Of a stretch of DNA of 64,000 nt, positions 26,403 through 35,963 are shown piece after piece (position 1 is the stretch's first letter; each line of letters opens with the position of its first letter). This stretch comes from Achromobacter sp. HZ34 (lineage in GTDB: Bacteria > Pseudomonadota > Gammaproteobacteria > Burkholderiales > Burkholderiaceae_B): the NCBI RefSeq assembly GCF_002209485.1, contig NZ_NJIX01000001.1, forward strand, positions 124,001 to 188,000, given 5' to 3'. The position numbers and the translations under genes are program-made. The notes below the pieces were generated by a model. The model did no database searches. It saw only the letters and a program-made list of their open reading frames with translations, and was not told the origin of the DNA.

Positions 26403-27188
26403 ATGCTTCGTTCGCTTTGGATCGCCAAGACGGGTCTCGAAGGTCAGCAGACCGCGATGGACGTCATTTCGAACAACCTGGCCAACGTCAACACCACCGG
26501 CTTCAAGCGTGGCCGCGCCGTGTTCCAGGACCTGATGTACCAGACGGTACGCCAGCCCGGCGCCCAGGTCGGCGACGCCAACCAACTGCCGTCCGGCCTG
26601 CAACTGGGCACCGGTACGCGCGTGGCGGCCACCGAGCGCCTGCACACCCAGGGCGGCATGACCAGCACCGGCCAGGACCTGGACGTGGCGATCCAGGGTG
26701 CCGGCTTCCTGCAGATCCAGTTGCCCGACGGCACCGACGCGTACACCCGCGATGGTTCGTTGCAACGGGACCAGAACGGCCAGCTGACCACCGCCGGCGG
26801 CTACGTGGTGCAGCCCCCGATCAACATCCCCAACAACGCGCTGACCCTGACCATCGGCAACGACGGCACGGTGTCGGTGACGCAGCCCGCCGCTCCCGGC
26901 GTGAACGTGCAGGTCGGCCAGTTGCAGTTGGCCAACTTCATCAACCCCAACGGCTTGCAAAGCGTGGGCGACAACCTGTACCTGGAAACCGATTCGTCGG
27001 GCCCCCCCAACATCGGCAACCCGACGGTCGACGGCCTGGGCTCCCTGCAGCAGAAGTACCTGGAAACCTCCAACGTCAATGTGGCGGAAGAGCTGGTCAA
27101 CATGATCACCACGCAACGTGCCTACGAGATGAACTCCAAGGCGGTGCAGACCTCCGACCAGATGCTGCAGCGCCTGACGCAGCTGTAA
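26403..27188 (+). CDS. flgG: Flagellar distal rod protein FlgG
   Basis: Distal rod subunit, 261 residues. [20 protein letters not shown] at the start, [20 protein letters not shown] next, and [20 protein letters not shown] near the end are diagnostic. It has a GGAGTT ribosome site 15 bases after flgF. Length equals that of E. coli FlgG (260). Confidence 0.97.
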   Translation: MLRSLWIAKTGLEGQQTAMDVISNNLANVNTTGFKRGRAVFQDLMYQTVRQPGAQVGDANQLPSGLQLGTGTRVAATERLHTQGGMTSTGQDLDVAIQGAGFLQIQLPDGTDAYTRDGSLQRDQNGQLTTAGGYVVQPPINIPNNALTLTIGNDGTVSVTQPAAPGVNVQVGQLQLANFINPNGLQSVGDNLYLETDSSGPPNIGNPTVDGLGSLQQKYLETSNVNVAEELVNMITTQRAYEMNSKAVQTSDQMLQRLTQL

Positions 27189-27259
27189 AGCGCCAGCGCT
27201 GCTCCAGCTGCCCTGATATTCCTGTTTCAACCCGACGTTTTTCAGTGAACCCACGCCCC

Positions 27260-27979
27260 ATGCTTTCCGGCTTCATGCGTTCCAGCCCGCTACGTTTCGC
27301 GCTGTCGCGACTCGTCCTCTCCGCCCTGGCGACAGTGTGGTTGGCCGGCTGCTCCCTGATTCCGCCCGAGCCGGTGGTGCTGGGTTCCACGACGGCCGCG
27401 CCGCCGCCACCGGCGCCCATATCGCCGACGCCGGACGGCGCCATCTACCAGCCCACGGCTTACGGCAACTATCCCTTGTTCGAGGACCGCCGTCCGCGCA
27501 ACGTTGGCGATATCGTTACCGTGGTGCTGGAGGAAAAGACGGCCGCCGCCAAGAACGTGGCGACCAATACCGATCGCAGTTCGACCACGGACAACTCGAT
27601 CGCCGCCTCGCCGGGCTTCCTCAGCAGCTGGTTCAACGCCAAGCTGGACACCAGCACCAGCGGCGCCAACGCCACCAAGGGTTCGGGCGACAGCAGCGCC
27701 AACAACACCTTTACCGGTACGTTGACCACCACCGTGGTGGGCGTGTTGCCCAACGGCAACCTGCAGGTCGCCGGCGAGAAGCAGATTGCCATCAACCGCG
27801 GCAGCGAATACATCCGGTTTTCCGGCGTGGTCGATCCGCGCGCCATCACCGGTACCAATACCGTGTCCTCGACGCGGGTAGCCGATGCGCGTATCGAGTA
27901 CCGCAGCAAGGGCGTCATGGATGAAGTGCAGACCATGGGCTGGCTGCAGCGCTTTTTCCTGATTGCATCCCCGTTCTGA
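27260..27979 (+). CDS. flgH: Flagellar L-ring lipoprotein FlgH
   Basis: Outer-membrane ring lipoprotein, 239 residues from ATG 27260. Lipobox LAGC has its Cys at residue 31 (26 if the ATG at 27275 is used). The signature [20 protein letters not shown] and the C-terminal [20 protein letters not shown] identify it. No clear Shine-Dalgarno precedes any of the starts (GTG 27245, ATG 27260, ATG 27275), so the exact start is uncertain. Confidence 0.93.
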   Translation: MLSGFMRSSPLRFALSRLVLSALATVWLAGCSLIPPEPVVLGSTTAAPPPPAPISPTPDGAIYQPTAYGNYPLFEDRRPRNVGDIVTVVLEEKTAAAKNVATNTDRSSTTDNSIAASPGFLSSWFNAKLDTSTSGANATKGSGDSSANNTFTGTLTTTVVGVLPNGNLQVAGEKQIAINRGSEYIRFSGVVDPRAITGTNTVSSTRVADARIEYRSKGVMDEVQTMGWLQRFFLIASPF

Positions 27980-27980
27980 T

Positions 27981-29111
27981 ATGAAGCTCTCCACCGCTTT
28001 CTCCGCCCTGGCCTCCGTGCTGTTGCGCGCCTGCGTGGCCAGTGCCATGCTGGCCGGCGCCGCCCACGCCGAGCGCCTCAAGGACCTGTCCTCCATCCAG
28101 GGCGTGCGCGGCAACCAGCTGATCGGCTACGGCCTGATAGTCGGCCTGGACGGCACCGGCGACCAGGTGCGCCAGACCCCGTTCACCCAGCAAAGCTTGA
28201 CCAATATGTTGTCGCAGCTGGGCGTGACGGTACCGTCCAATACCAATATGCAGTTGAAGAACGTGGCGGCCGTGATGGTCACCATGACGCTGCCGGCGTT
28301 CGCGCGACCCGGCCAGACGGCCGACGTGGTGGTGTCCGCCATGGGTAACGCCAAGAGCCTGCGCGGCGGCACGCTGCTGATGACACCCATGAAGGGCGCC
28401 GACGGCCAGGTCTACGCCATTGCCCAGGGCAACCTGGTGGTGGGCGGTGCTGGTGCGTCGGCCGGCGGGTCCAGCGTCGCCATCAACCAGCTCAATGGGG
28501 GGCGTATCAGCAATGGCGCCATCGTCGAACGGGCCGTGCCGACCACCTTCGCCCGCGACGGCAATATTTTCCTGGAAATGAACGAGCTGGATTTCGGCAC
28601 GACGCAAAACGTGTCGGCCGCCCTGAACCAGCGCTTCGGCCAGGGCACCGCTTCGGTGGTGGACGGCCGTGTGATCCGCTTGCAAGGCCCCATGGACCCG
28701 GCGGGGCAGGCGGCTTTCCTGTCACAGGTGGAGAACCTGCAGGTAACGCGCGCCCCGGCCGCGGCCAAGGTGATCATCAACGCCCGTACCGGTTCCGTGG
28801 TCATGAACCGCACGGTGATGATAGAGGAAGCCGCGGTGGCGCACGGCAATCTGTCGGTGGTGGTCAACCAGACCAATGCCGTTTCCCAGCCGAACACGCC
28901 TTTCGGCGGCGGCCAGACCGTGGTGGTGCCGAATACCCAGATCGATGTGCGCCAGGAAAACGGGTCGCTGCAGCGGGTGCGCACCAGCGCCAACCTGGCT
29001 GACGTGGTGCGCGCGCTCAATGCGCTGGGCGCCACGCCGCAAGATTTGCTCGCCATCCTGCAGGCCATGCAGACCGCCGGCGCCCTGCGTGCCGAGCTGG
29101 AGATCATCTGA
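27981..29111 (+). CDS. flgI: Flagellar P-ring protein FlgI
   Basis: Periplasmic ring around the rod, 376 residues. A signal peptide ends near residue 30 (AMLAGAAHA), and mature [20 protein letters not shown] follows. ATG 27981 is one base after the flgH stop. The mature protein has no cysteine, the only one lying in the signal peptide, unlike the disulfide-containing enterobacterial protein. Confidence 0.96.
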   Translation: MKLSTAFSALASVLLRACVASAMLAGAAHAERLKDLSSIQGVRGNQLIGYGLIVGLDGTGDQVRQTPFTQQSLTNMLSQLGVTVPSNTNMQLKNVAAVMVTMTLPAFARPGQTADVVVSAMGNAKSLRGGTLLMTPMKGADGQVYAIAQGNLVVGGAGASAGGSSVAINQLNGGRISNGAIVERAVPTTFARDGNIFLEMNELDFGTTQNVSAALNQRFGQGTASVVDGRVIRLQGPMDPAGQAAFLSQVENLQVTRAPAAAKVIINARTGSVVMNRTVMIEEAAVAHGNLSVVVNQTNAVSQPNTPFGGGQTVVVPNTQIDVRQENGSLQRVRTSANLADVVRALNALGATPQDLLAILQAMQTAGALRAELEII

Positions 29112-29113
29112 TC

Positions 29114-30136
29114 ATGGCTATCCAGTCCGGCACCGCCACGCTGGATTCGGCGCAATCCTCGATATTCGATTTCGGTTCGCTGGGCGCGCTCAAGCGCGAC
29201 GTCAGCACCAACCCGAACAGCGCGGACAAGCAGGCCGAGGTGGCCAAGCAGTTCGAGGCCATCTATCTGCAGATGATGCTCAAGCGCATGCGCGAGGCCA
29301 CCATGAAGAGCGGCCTGTTCGATTCCGAGCAGTCGCGCATGATGCAGTCCATGGCCGACGAACAGCTGGCCCTGCAACTGGCCACGCCGGGCATCGGCCT
29401 GGCACAGTCGCTGTTGCGCCAGATGCGTGCGCAGAACGGTGACGTCGATCCGCCGCCCGGTTCGGTGGTCGATGACGCCGCCCAGGCCAATGCGGGCGAT
29501 CCTTCACAAGGTGATATGGCGGCGGGCATGCGCGGCAACATGGCGCCGCCCCGTCCGGGCAGCAGCCTGTCGCCGGAACTGGCGGCCCTGCTGCGCGTGC
29601 TGGATCGCAACCGCCCGTCGGACCGCGCCCTGGCGGCGGCCGAAGGCGCGCCAGAGCACGTCGTCCAGTTCGTTTCCCAGATGGCTTCCGCCGCCAAGGC
29701 CGCCGAACGCATGAGCGGCGTGCCGGCCCGCCTGATCCTGGGCCAGGCGGCCCTGGAATCCGGCTGGGGCAAGCGCGAGATCCGCTACGAGGACGGGCGT
29801 ACCAGCTACAACCTGTTCGGTATCAAGGCCGGTGAGGGGTGGAAGGGCAAGGTCGTCAATGTGATGACCACGGAATACGAGGACGGCGTGGCGAAGAAGC
29901 TGCCGCAGCCTTTCCGAGCCTACAACTCCTACGCCGAATCGTTCGCCGACTACGCCCGGCTGATCGGCGGCAGCCCCCGTTACGAGGCGGTGACCCAGGC
30001 CCGCGACGAAGTGGACGCGGCGCGCCGCATCCAGGCGGCGGGCTACGCCACCGACCCCCGTTACGCGGAAAAGCTGATCGGCATCATGGGACAACTGCGT
30101 GGCGGCCGGGCCGGCGCCGCCGGGGGCAAGATTTGA
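29114..30136 (+). CDS. flgJ: Rod scaffold and peptidoglycan hydrolase FlgJ
   Basis: Two-domain protein, 340 residues. The first 100 residues are the rod-capping half (VAKQFEAIYLQMMLKRMREA). From about 180 on is the glucosaminidase-type muramidase that opens the wall for the rod, with the catalytic Glu in GQAALESGWGKREIR and the later TSYNLFGIKAG. Presence of both halves is the betaproteobacterial and enterobacterial form. Last gene before the flgK promoter. Confidence 0.96.
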   Translation: MAIQSGTATLDSAQSSIFDFGSLGALKRDVSTNPNSADKQAEVAKQFEAIYLQMMLKRMREATMKSGLFDSEQSRMMQSMADEQLALQLATPGIGLAQSLLRQMRAQNGDVDPPPGSVVDDAAQANAGDPSQGDMAAGMRGNMAPPRPGSSLSPELAALLRVLDRNRPSDRALAAAEGAPEHVVQFVSQMASAAKAAERMSGVPARLILGQAALESGWGKREIRYEDGRTSYNLFGIKAGEGWKGKVVNVMTTEYEDGVAKKLPQPFRAYNSYAESFADYARLIGGSPRYEAVTQARDEVDAARRIQAAGYATDPRYAEKLIGIMGQLRGGRAGAAGGKI

Positions 30137-30238
30137 GCGACCGGTGTCGATACCAGGCTGGAATCCGGGGCTGGAACCCTGTTAGCAGGCCTGATGCGAC
30201 GCTCAGTACCAGTATTAGTATCAATCGATAGATAACGC

Positions 30239-30265
30239 TAAATTTTTGCGGATCGTTGCCGTTAA
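30239..30265 (+). promoter_or_regulatory. Sigma-28 (FliA) promoter of flgKL
   Basis: -35 TAAATTTT (30239-30246), exactly 11 bases, -10 GCCGTTAA (30258-30265). Seven of eight positions match the enterobacterial consensus in each element. It lies in the 176-base flgJ-flgK gap and gives the hook-associated genes a late promoter. Confidence 0.82.
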
Positions 30266-30312
30266 TCGGGTATCCCGAGAACTCGCACGGTAATTTGCAG
30301 AGGCATCACGAC

Positions 30313-31968
30313 ATGAGTTTGTTCAGCCTTGGCCTGAGTGGCCTGAACGCTTCGCAGGCCGGCCTGACGGTCACCGGTCACAATATCGACAACTCCGGTA
30401 CGGATGGCTATAGCCGTCAGAAGGTGATCACGTCGACTGCCGGTGCCACCGCGACGGGCACGGGCTACTACGGCCGTGGCGTGATGGTCGATACCGTGCA
30501 GCGCCAATACAGCAGCTTCCTGTACAACCAATTGGTACAGGCCCAGAGTACCGGCGGCGCCACGTCGTCCCTGTTGACGCAGTTGACCCAGGTCGACAAC
30601 ATGCTGGGCGACGACACCACCGGCATCTCGCCCGCGCTGGCTGATTTCTTCACGTCGCTGAACGCGGTCGCCAGCTCGCCCGCCGATGCCGCTACCCGCC
30701 AGGACCTGATCGGTAAGGCCCAGAGCCTGGTCAGCCAGATCAATTCCGCCTACACGGACCTGCAGACCCAGCGTACCGGCCTGAACACGCAGGTCTCGTC
30801 CTCGGTGGACCAGATCAACAGCTACCTGGACAACATCAATACGCTGAACAAGCAGATCGTCGCGGCCGTCAGCACTGGCGCCGGCAATGCCCCCAACGAC
30901 CTGATGGACCAGCGTGATGCGCTGGTGCAGCAGCTGGGCCAGGTGGTCGGCATCCGCACCTCGACGGCCTCCAATGGCTACGCGGTGGATATCTCGCTGT
31001 CCAGCGGCCAATCGCTGCTGTCCGGCACCACGGTATACAAGCTGTCCGCGGTGGCCTCGGCCGCCGATCCGTCGCGCACCGTGGTCGCCTACAGCGTGCC
31101 TACCGGCCCCGGCGGCGCCACCACCACCGTGGAAATGAAGGACACCGCCATCACCCAGGGCAGCCTGGGCGGTTTGCTGCAGTTCCGCTCGCAATCGCTG
31201 GACACGCTGCAGAACAAGCTGGGCCAGATGGCCGTTGGCCTGGCCACGTCGTTCAACGCGCTGCAGGAGCAGGGCATCGACCTGAACGGCGACGCCGGCG
31301 AGGCCTTGTTCTCGCTGGGTACGCCCAAGGCGCTGGCAAACGCCAAGAACACCGGTAGCGGCGCCATCACCGCCGATTACACCGACACCAATGCGCTGAC
31401 GGCCAACGATTACACCATCAGCTACACGGGCGGCGCCTACACGGTGACCCGTTCCGACGGCACGCAGGTCTACACCGGCGACGGCACCACGCCGCCCATG
31501 GAATTCGATGGACTGAGCCTGAATCTCAGCGGTACGCCCGCCGACGGTGACAAGTGGGTGTTGAGCCCGACGCGCGACGCTGCCGGCCAGATGGCCGTGG
31601 CGCAGACCGATCCCAGCAAGATCGCCGCGTCCGATGCCACCAACCCCGGTTCCGCCAACGGCAACAATGCCCTGGCCATGGCGCAACTGCAGACCCAGAA
31701 GACCCTGGGCGGCGGTACGCTGAGCGTGACCGACGCCTACTCGCAGATCGTCAACACCGTGGGCCAGCAGGCGGCCTCCGCCAAGGCCAACGACAAGGCC
31801 CAGCAAGCCGTGATCGCCCAGCGCCAGACCGACCAGCAGTCGGTCTCGGGCGTCAACCTGAACGAAGAATACGTCAGCCTGAGCATGTTCCAGCAGCAAT
31901 ACCAGGCTGCCGCCAAGATCATCGACGTCGCCAATACGGTCTTCCAGGCCCTGTTGGGCATTCAGTAA
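30313..31968 (+). CDS. flgK: Hook-filament junction protein FlgK (HAP1)
   Basis: First junction protein between hook and filament, 551 residues. ATG 30313 begins SLFSLGLSGLNASQAGLTVT and NIDNSGTDGYSRQKV follows. The C terminus VNLNEEYVSLSMFQQQYQAA with KIIDVANTVFQALL is typical. The frame is open upstream for 19 codons but is not flagellar-like. Exported with the FlgN chaperone. flgL is 43 bases downstream. Confidence 0.97.
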   Translation: MSLFSLGLSGLNASQAGLTVTGHNIDNSGTDGYSRQKVITSTAGATATGTGYYGRGVMVDTVQRQYSSFLYNQLVQAQSTGGATSSLLTQLTQVDNMLGDDTTGISPALADFFTSLNAVASSPADAATRQDLIGKAQSLVSQINSAYTDLQTQRTGLNTQVSSSVDQINSYLDNINTLNKQIVAAVSTGAGNAPNDLMDQRDALVQQLGQVVGIRTSTASNGYAVDISLSSGQSLLSGTTVYKLSAVASAADPSRTVVAYSVPTGPGGATTTVEMKDTAITQGSLGGLLQFRSQSLDTLQNKLGQMAVGLATSFNALQEQGIDLNGDAGEALFSLGTPKALANAKNTGSGAITADYTDTNALTANDYTISYTGGAYTVTRSDGTQVYTGDGTTPPMEFDGLSLNLSGTPADGDKWVLSPTRDAAGQMAVAQTDPSKIAASDATNPGSANGNNALAMAQLQTQKTLGGGTLSVTDAYSQIVNTVGQQAASAKANDKAQQAVIAQRQTDQQSVSGVNLNEEYVSLSMFQQQYQAAAKIIDVANTVFQALLGIQ

Positions 31969-32011
31969 GCCCATATTGAACACGCCAGCCTAGAAATTCA
32001 GGAGCTATAGC

Positions 32012-33256
32012 ATGACCGTGCGTCTGAGCACCTCGATGATTTATCAGAGCGGCCTGAACGGCATTCTGAACAGTCAGTCCTCCCTGTTGACCCTGCAGCA
32101 GCAGCTCAGCAGCGGCCGCAAGATCGTTACGCCTTCGGACGATCCGCTGGCGGCTGGCCAGGCGATCACCGCCAGCCAGAACCAGTCGATGACCAGCAAC
32201 TACGCCGCCAATCGCGCGGTGGCGAACACGGCGCTGGGCAACGAAGACAATACGCTGGATTCCATCGTCAACAACATCACGGCGGCGATGGAGAAGGTGG
32301 TACAGGCCGGTAACGGCACCTTGTCCGACACCGACCGCCAGACGCTGGCCACCGTGCTGACCAATTCGCGCGACGCCCTGTTCGCGCTGGCCAACAGCAC
32401 CGACGGCAGCGGCCAGTACATGTTCTCCGGTTACCAGAGCGGTAGCGCCGCCTATGTGAAGGATCCGACCACCGGCGCCATCACGTACGCCGGCGATACG
32501 GGCCAGCGCACCATCCAGGTGGACCAGGCGCGCCAGATGGCGTCGGGCGACATCGGTTCGGACATTTTCAACCGCGCCAACCCCGGCAATGCTGACTATA
32601 TCGCGTCGGCGGCTTCGACCAATACCGGTACCGCCACCTTCCTGGCCCCGAACGTGCAGACGGGCGGCGCTGCCGCCGGTTCGTCCTTCAAGATCGATTT
32701 CGCCATCGACGCCACCACGGGCGACACCACCTACACCATCACCACCACCGACAAGACGGGCACCGTGACCACGTCGGCGCCCACGGCATACAAGGATGGC
32801 GACACCATCGACATGGGTGGCGTGACGATGACGCTGTCGGGCGCGCCGGCCGATGGCGACAGCTTCACGGTGGAACCGTCTCAGGGCGCGGACATGGACG
32901 TGTTCGCCACCATGGATCAGCTGATCACGGCGCTGACCGCTCCCTCGCAGAGCGATGCGACGGCGTCGGCTGCGCTGCGCAACACGCTGACGACGGCGGC
33001 GCGCAAGCTGTCGATCAATCTGGACAACGTGTCGACCGTGCAGGCTTCGGTCGGGGCGCGCCAGAACGAACTGGACGCGCTTACCAGCACCGGCAACCAG
33101 CGCGCGCTCACGGACAGCAAAGTGCTGTCGGACCTCGTCGGACTCGATTACTACTCGGCTTACTCCTCCCTGACGCTGCAGAACGTGGCATTGCAGGCCT
33201 CGATGGCCGCGTTCCAGTCGATCCAGGGCGTCAGTCTCTTCAGCATGAATAAATAA
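32012..33256 (+). CDS. flgL: Hook-filament junction protein FlgL (HAP3)
   Basis: Second junction protein, 414 residues, flagellin-like at both ends: STSMIYQSGLNGILNSQSSL near the start and SYSSLTLQNVALQASMAAFQ-type C-terminal helix. It has an AGGAG ribosome site. Length is somewhat above the enterobacterial 317, owing to a Thr/Gly-rich central part. A hairpin and then a chemoreceptor gene follow. Confidence 0.95.
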   Translation: MTVRLSTSMIYQSGLNGILNSQSSLLTLQQQLSSGRKIVTPSDDPLAAGQAITASQNQSMTSNYAANRAVANTALGNEDNTLDSIVNNITAAMEKVVQAGNGTLSDTDRQTLATVLTNSRDALFALANSTDGSGQYMFSGYQSGSAAYVKDPTTGAITYAGDTGQRTIQVDQARQMASGDIGSDIFNRANPGNADYIASAASTNTGTATFLAPNVQTGGAAAGSSFKIDFAIDATTGDTTYTITTTDKTGTVTTSAPTAYKDGDTIDMGGVTMTLSGAPADGDSFTVEPSQGADMDVFATMDQLITALTAPSQSDATASAALRNTLTTAARKLSINLDNVSTVQASVGARQNELDALTSTGNQRALTDSKVLSDLVGLDYYSAYSSLTLQNVALQASMAAFQSIQGVSLFSMNK

Positions 33257-33262
33257 AGCGTC

Positions 33263-33300
33263 ACGCCGCGAGCCGGGGATCCCCCGTCCGGACGCGGCGT
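33263..33300 (+). other. Stable hairpin between flgL and MCP 2
   Basis: Outer arms ACGCCGCG (33263-33270) and CGCGGCGT (33293-33300) with an inner CCGGGG/CCCCCG stem. No T-run follows, so it is not a standard terminator. Its place, six bases past the flgL stop and 22 before the next start, suggests protection of the flgL mRNA end or partial uncoupling of the receptor genes. Confidence 0.45.
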
Positions 33301-33322
33301 AATGGCGGGATAGAAAGACAGA

Positions 33323-35308
33323 ATGTTCTCGAATATGAAAATCCGGACCAGCATCGTCCTGGTCCTGGCGCTGTACCTGGTCGCCATGCTGGTGTCCAAC
33401 GGCACCAGCTGGCTTGGCCTGCGCTCCATGAACACCAAGGCCGACGAGCTGAACCTGGTCTACAGCGACCAGGTGGTACAGCTTTACAACGCCTACGGCA
33501 AGACCCTGCGTGGCCGCCTGAGCCTGTGGAACGGCTACAACCTGCTGCGCGAAGGCAAGGCGGACGACGCGATGAAGAGCGTCGACAACATGGTGAAGTA
33601 CCGTGCGTCGGGCGCCAAATCCTACGAGGTCTACGCCAAGTCTCCCAAGCTGCCGGGTGTCGACAAGCAGGTCGCGGAGGTCGACGCGGCTTATCGCAAG
33701 ATGAACGCCGTCCTGGACCAACAGGCAAATGCGATCCGGGGTAAGGACCTCGCCGCGTTCGACAGAACCGTTGACGACATCCGCCTGGCCAACGAAGGCA
33801 TGGATCGCGCGTTCCAGGCATTCTGGGACGCCATGGATTCGTCCACCGATGTCCTGGTGGGCCAGGGCCATGACGACTTCACCCGCGCGCAGATCGTGAC
33901 CATCGTCATGGTGGCCATCGCCCTGTTGCTGGCTGTCGGCTGCTGGCTGTTCATCAGCCGCATGCTGTTGCGCCCGCTGCATGACGCCGGCGCGCATTTC
34001 GACCGCATTGCCACGGGTGACTTCACCCAGCGCGTGGAAGTGCAGTCCACCAATGAAATCGGCCTGCTGTACGGCGCGGTCAAGCGCATGCAGGAAAGCC
34101 TGACCCGCACGGTGTCCACGGTGCGCCGTGGCGTGGAAGAGATCAATGTCGGCTCGCGTGAAATCTCCGCGGGCAATACCGACCTGTCCAGCCGTACCGA
34201 GCAGCAGGCGGCCTCGCTGGAAGAAACCGCGGCGTCGATGGAGCAATTGGCCTCGACCGTGAAGCAGAACGCCGACAATGCGCGCCAGGCCAACCAGCTG
34301 GCGGCCAGCGCGTCGGACGTGGCGGAACGGGGCGGCTCGGCGGTGAACGAAGTGGTCAGCACGATGCAGGGCATTTCGGCCAGCTCGCGCAAGATCTCGG
34401 AAATCGTCAGCGTGATCGACGGCATTGCCTTCCAGACCAACATCCTGGCACTGAATGCGGCAGTGGAAGCGGCCCGTGCCGGTGAGCAGGGCAAGGGCTT
34501 CGCGGTGGTGGCGGGCGAAGTGCGCTCGCTGGCGCAGCGCAGCGCGCAAGCGGCCAAGGAAATCAAGGGCCTGATCGAGGATTCCGTGACCAAGGTTGGC
34601 GCGGGTTCGCAACAGGTCGAGCGCGCCGGTGCCACGATGCAGGAAATCGTGACGTCGGTACGCCGCGTGACGGACATCATGGGCGAGATCTCGGCGGCGT
34701 CCGAGGAACAGTCCAGCGGTATCGATCAGGTCAACCGCGCCGTGTCGCAGATGGACGAAGTGACGCAGCAGAACGCGGCACTGGTGGAAGAGGCGGCCGC
34801 CGCGGCGGGTTCGCTGCAGGAACAGGCGCAGCGCCTGGCCGAAGCCGTGGCCGTGTTCAAGATCAATCAAAGCCAGGTCATCGAAGTGGCCGCGCAGCAG
34901 TTGTCGGCCCCCATGGCGCCGCGCATGGCCGCGCCGCGGCCGGCACCGGCTGCCCGATCCCCGGCGCAGCCTGCCACGCCGGTGGTCACGGCCGATCCGC
35001 TGCGCCTGGATAATTCGAGCCCGGCGGCAGCCCCGGCCAGGGCGGCTTCGGCCTCCGCGCCGTCGGCGTCCAGCAGTGCGGCCACGAATAATGCAGGCGC
35101 GGGTAATGCCGCCACGATGGCTGCGCCCACCAGCACGCCTGCTCGCACCGCGCGCCGTGCCACGTCCGCGGCGGAGCCGGCTGGCGTTGCCAAGCCCGCT
35201 GCCCGGGTCACCCGCAGCGCCCCCGCGGCGGCTCCGGCTGCCGCCATGGCACCGCGCAAGCCTGCGGCCACCGCCACCGTCAGCGATGACGATTGGGAAT
35301 CCTTCTAA
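33323..35308 (+). CDS. Methyl-accepting chemotaxis protein 2, with CheR-docking tail
   Basis: Inner-membrane chemoreceptor, 661 residues. Helix 1 is at about 8-30, a periplasmic four-helix-type sensor follows, helix 2 is at about 190-215, then HAMP and the signalling domain (tip [20 protein letters not shown]). A 130-residue Ala/Pro/Ser-rich flexible linker leads to the C-terminal DDDWESF. This fits the NWETF-type pentapeptide that tethers CheR and CheB in Tar and Tsr. The other two receptors of the window lack it. Its signalling half is nearly identical in DNA to theirs. Confidence 0.95.
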   Translation: MFSNMKIRTSIVLVLALYLVAMLVSNGTSWLGLRSMNTKADELNLVYSDQVVQLYNAYGKTLRGRLSLWNGYNLLREGKADDAMKSVDNMVKYRASGAKSYEVYAKSPKLPGVDKQVAEVDAAYRKMNAVLDQQANAIRGKDLAAFDRTVDDIRLANEGMDRAFQAFWDAMDSSTDVLVGQGHDDFTRAQIVTIVMVAIALLLAVGCWLFISRMLLRPLHDAGAHFDRIATGDFTQRVEVQSTNEIGLLYGAVKRMQESLTRTVSTVRRGVEEINVGSREISAGNTDLSSRTEQQAASLEETAASMEQLASTVKQNADNARQANQLAASASDVAERGGSAVNEVVSTMQGISASSRKISEIVSVIDGIAFQTNILALNAAVEAARAGEQGKGFAVVAGEVRSLAQRSAQAAKEIKGLIEDSVTKVGAGSQQVERAGATMQEIVTSVRRVTDIMGEISAASEEQSSGIDQVNRAVSQMDEVTQQNAALVEEAAAAAGSLQEQAQRLAEAVAVFKINQSQVIEVAAQQLSAPMAPRMAAPRPAPAARSPAQPATPVVTADPLRLDNSSPAAAPARAASASAPSASSSAATNNAGAGNAATMAAPTSTPARTARRATSAAEPAGVAKPAARVTRSAPAAAPAAAMAPRKPAATATVSDDDWESF

Positions 35309-35360
35309 GCATCCACACGCCATGGCCGCCATCCGCCTTCAACCCGGACTTCTTTCTGTC

Positions 35361-35870
35361 ATGCGCGGCATGACGCGCGCCCTGGCTTGTGCGGGTGCGC
35401 TGGCCGGCACCCTGTCGCTGGCAGCCTGTTCCTTCGGGACTGGCCGCTATTACACGGACGAGGGCGTTGCCTCGCTGGTGCCGGGCCAATCGACCATGAT
35501 GGAGGCGACGCGTGCCTTCAACGCGCCGCCCACCGCGCAGTTCGCGCAAAGCGACGGCACCATGCTGGCGCGCTGGGACTACAAGTTCTCGCTGGTCACC
35601 GATGCTGTCTATGGGACCAAATCCACGCTGTTGCAATTCGGCGCCGATGGCCGCCTGATCAGGCTGGTGGATTCCGACAACGTCATGTTGTCCAACGACA
35701 GCCGGCGCAAGCTGTTGGGGGTATACGTGCAGCCGGCGCCGCCGCCCGATCTGTCACCTATCGTTCTACCGGCAGCGCCGGAAGATCCGGCTTCGATGCC
35801 CATCGTTATCCCGGGGAACGGACCCGTCAGTACGCCGGCGTCCGATGGGAAAACCGCGACGCCGCGCTAG
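35361..35870 (+). CDS. Small lipoprotein of unknown role
   Basis: Probable outer-membrane lipoprotein, 169 residues from ATG 35361 (ATG 35322 and 35370 also possible; none has a good ribosome site). The signal ends in the lipobox LAAC with Cys23. The segment from about 35 to 110 (GVASLVPGQSTMMEATRAFN, then WDYKFSLVTD, then TLLQFGADGRLIRLVDSDN) resembles the SmpA/BamE fold. A Pro-rich tail follows. It lies between two chemoreceptor genes on the same strand. Whether it belongs to flagella, chemotaxis or the envelope cannot be read from sequence. Confidence 0.75.
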   Translation: MRGMTRALACAGALAGTLSLAACSFGTGRYYTDEGVASLVPGQSTMMEATRAFNAPPTAQFAQSDGTMLARWDYKFSLVTDAVYGTKSTLLQFGADGRLIRLVDSDNVMLSNDSRRKLLGVYVQPAPPPDLSPIVLPAAPEDPASMPIVIPGNGPVSTPASDGKTATPR

Positions 35871-35963
35871 CTGCTAGCTGGCGGCGTTATCGCCGACCGT
35901 GCCAACCGCTCCAGGGCGGCGCGCGGCCATAATCAGTATCAGAGGAAGTTTGGGAGAAGTTAA

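Noticed and set aside
26417-27259. Plus-strand frame joined in front of flgH
   Set aside because: This part is out of frame with flgG, which fills the region; only the flgH end of the frame is real.
31919-35332. 1137-codon minus-strand frame across flgL and MCP 2
   Set aside because: Same kind of antisense shadow caused by high GC at third positions of the real genes.
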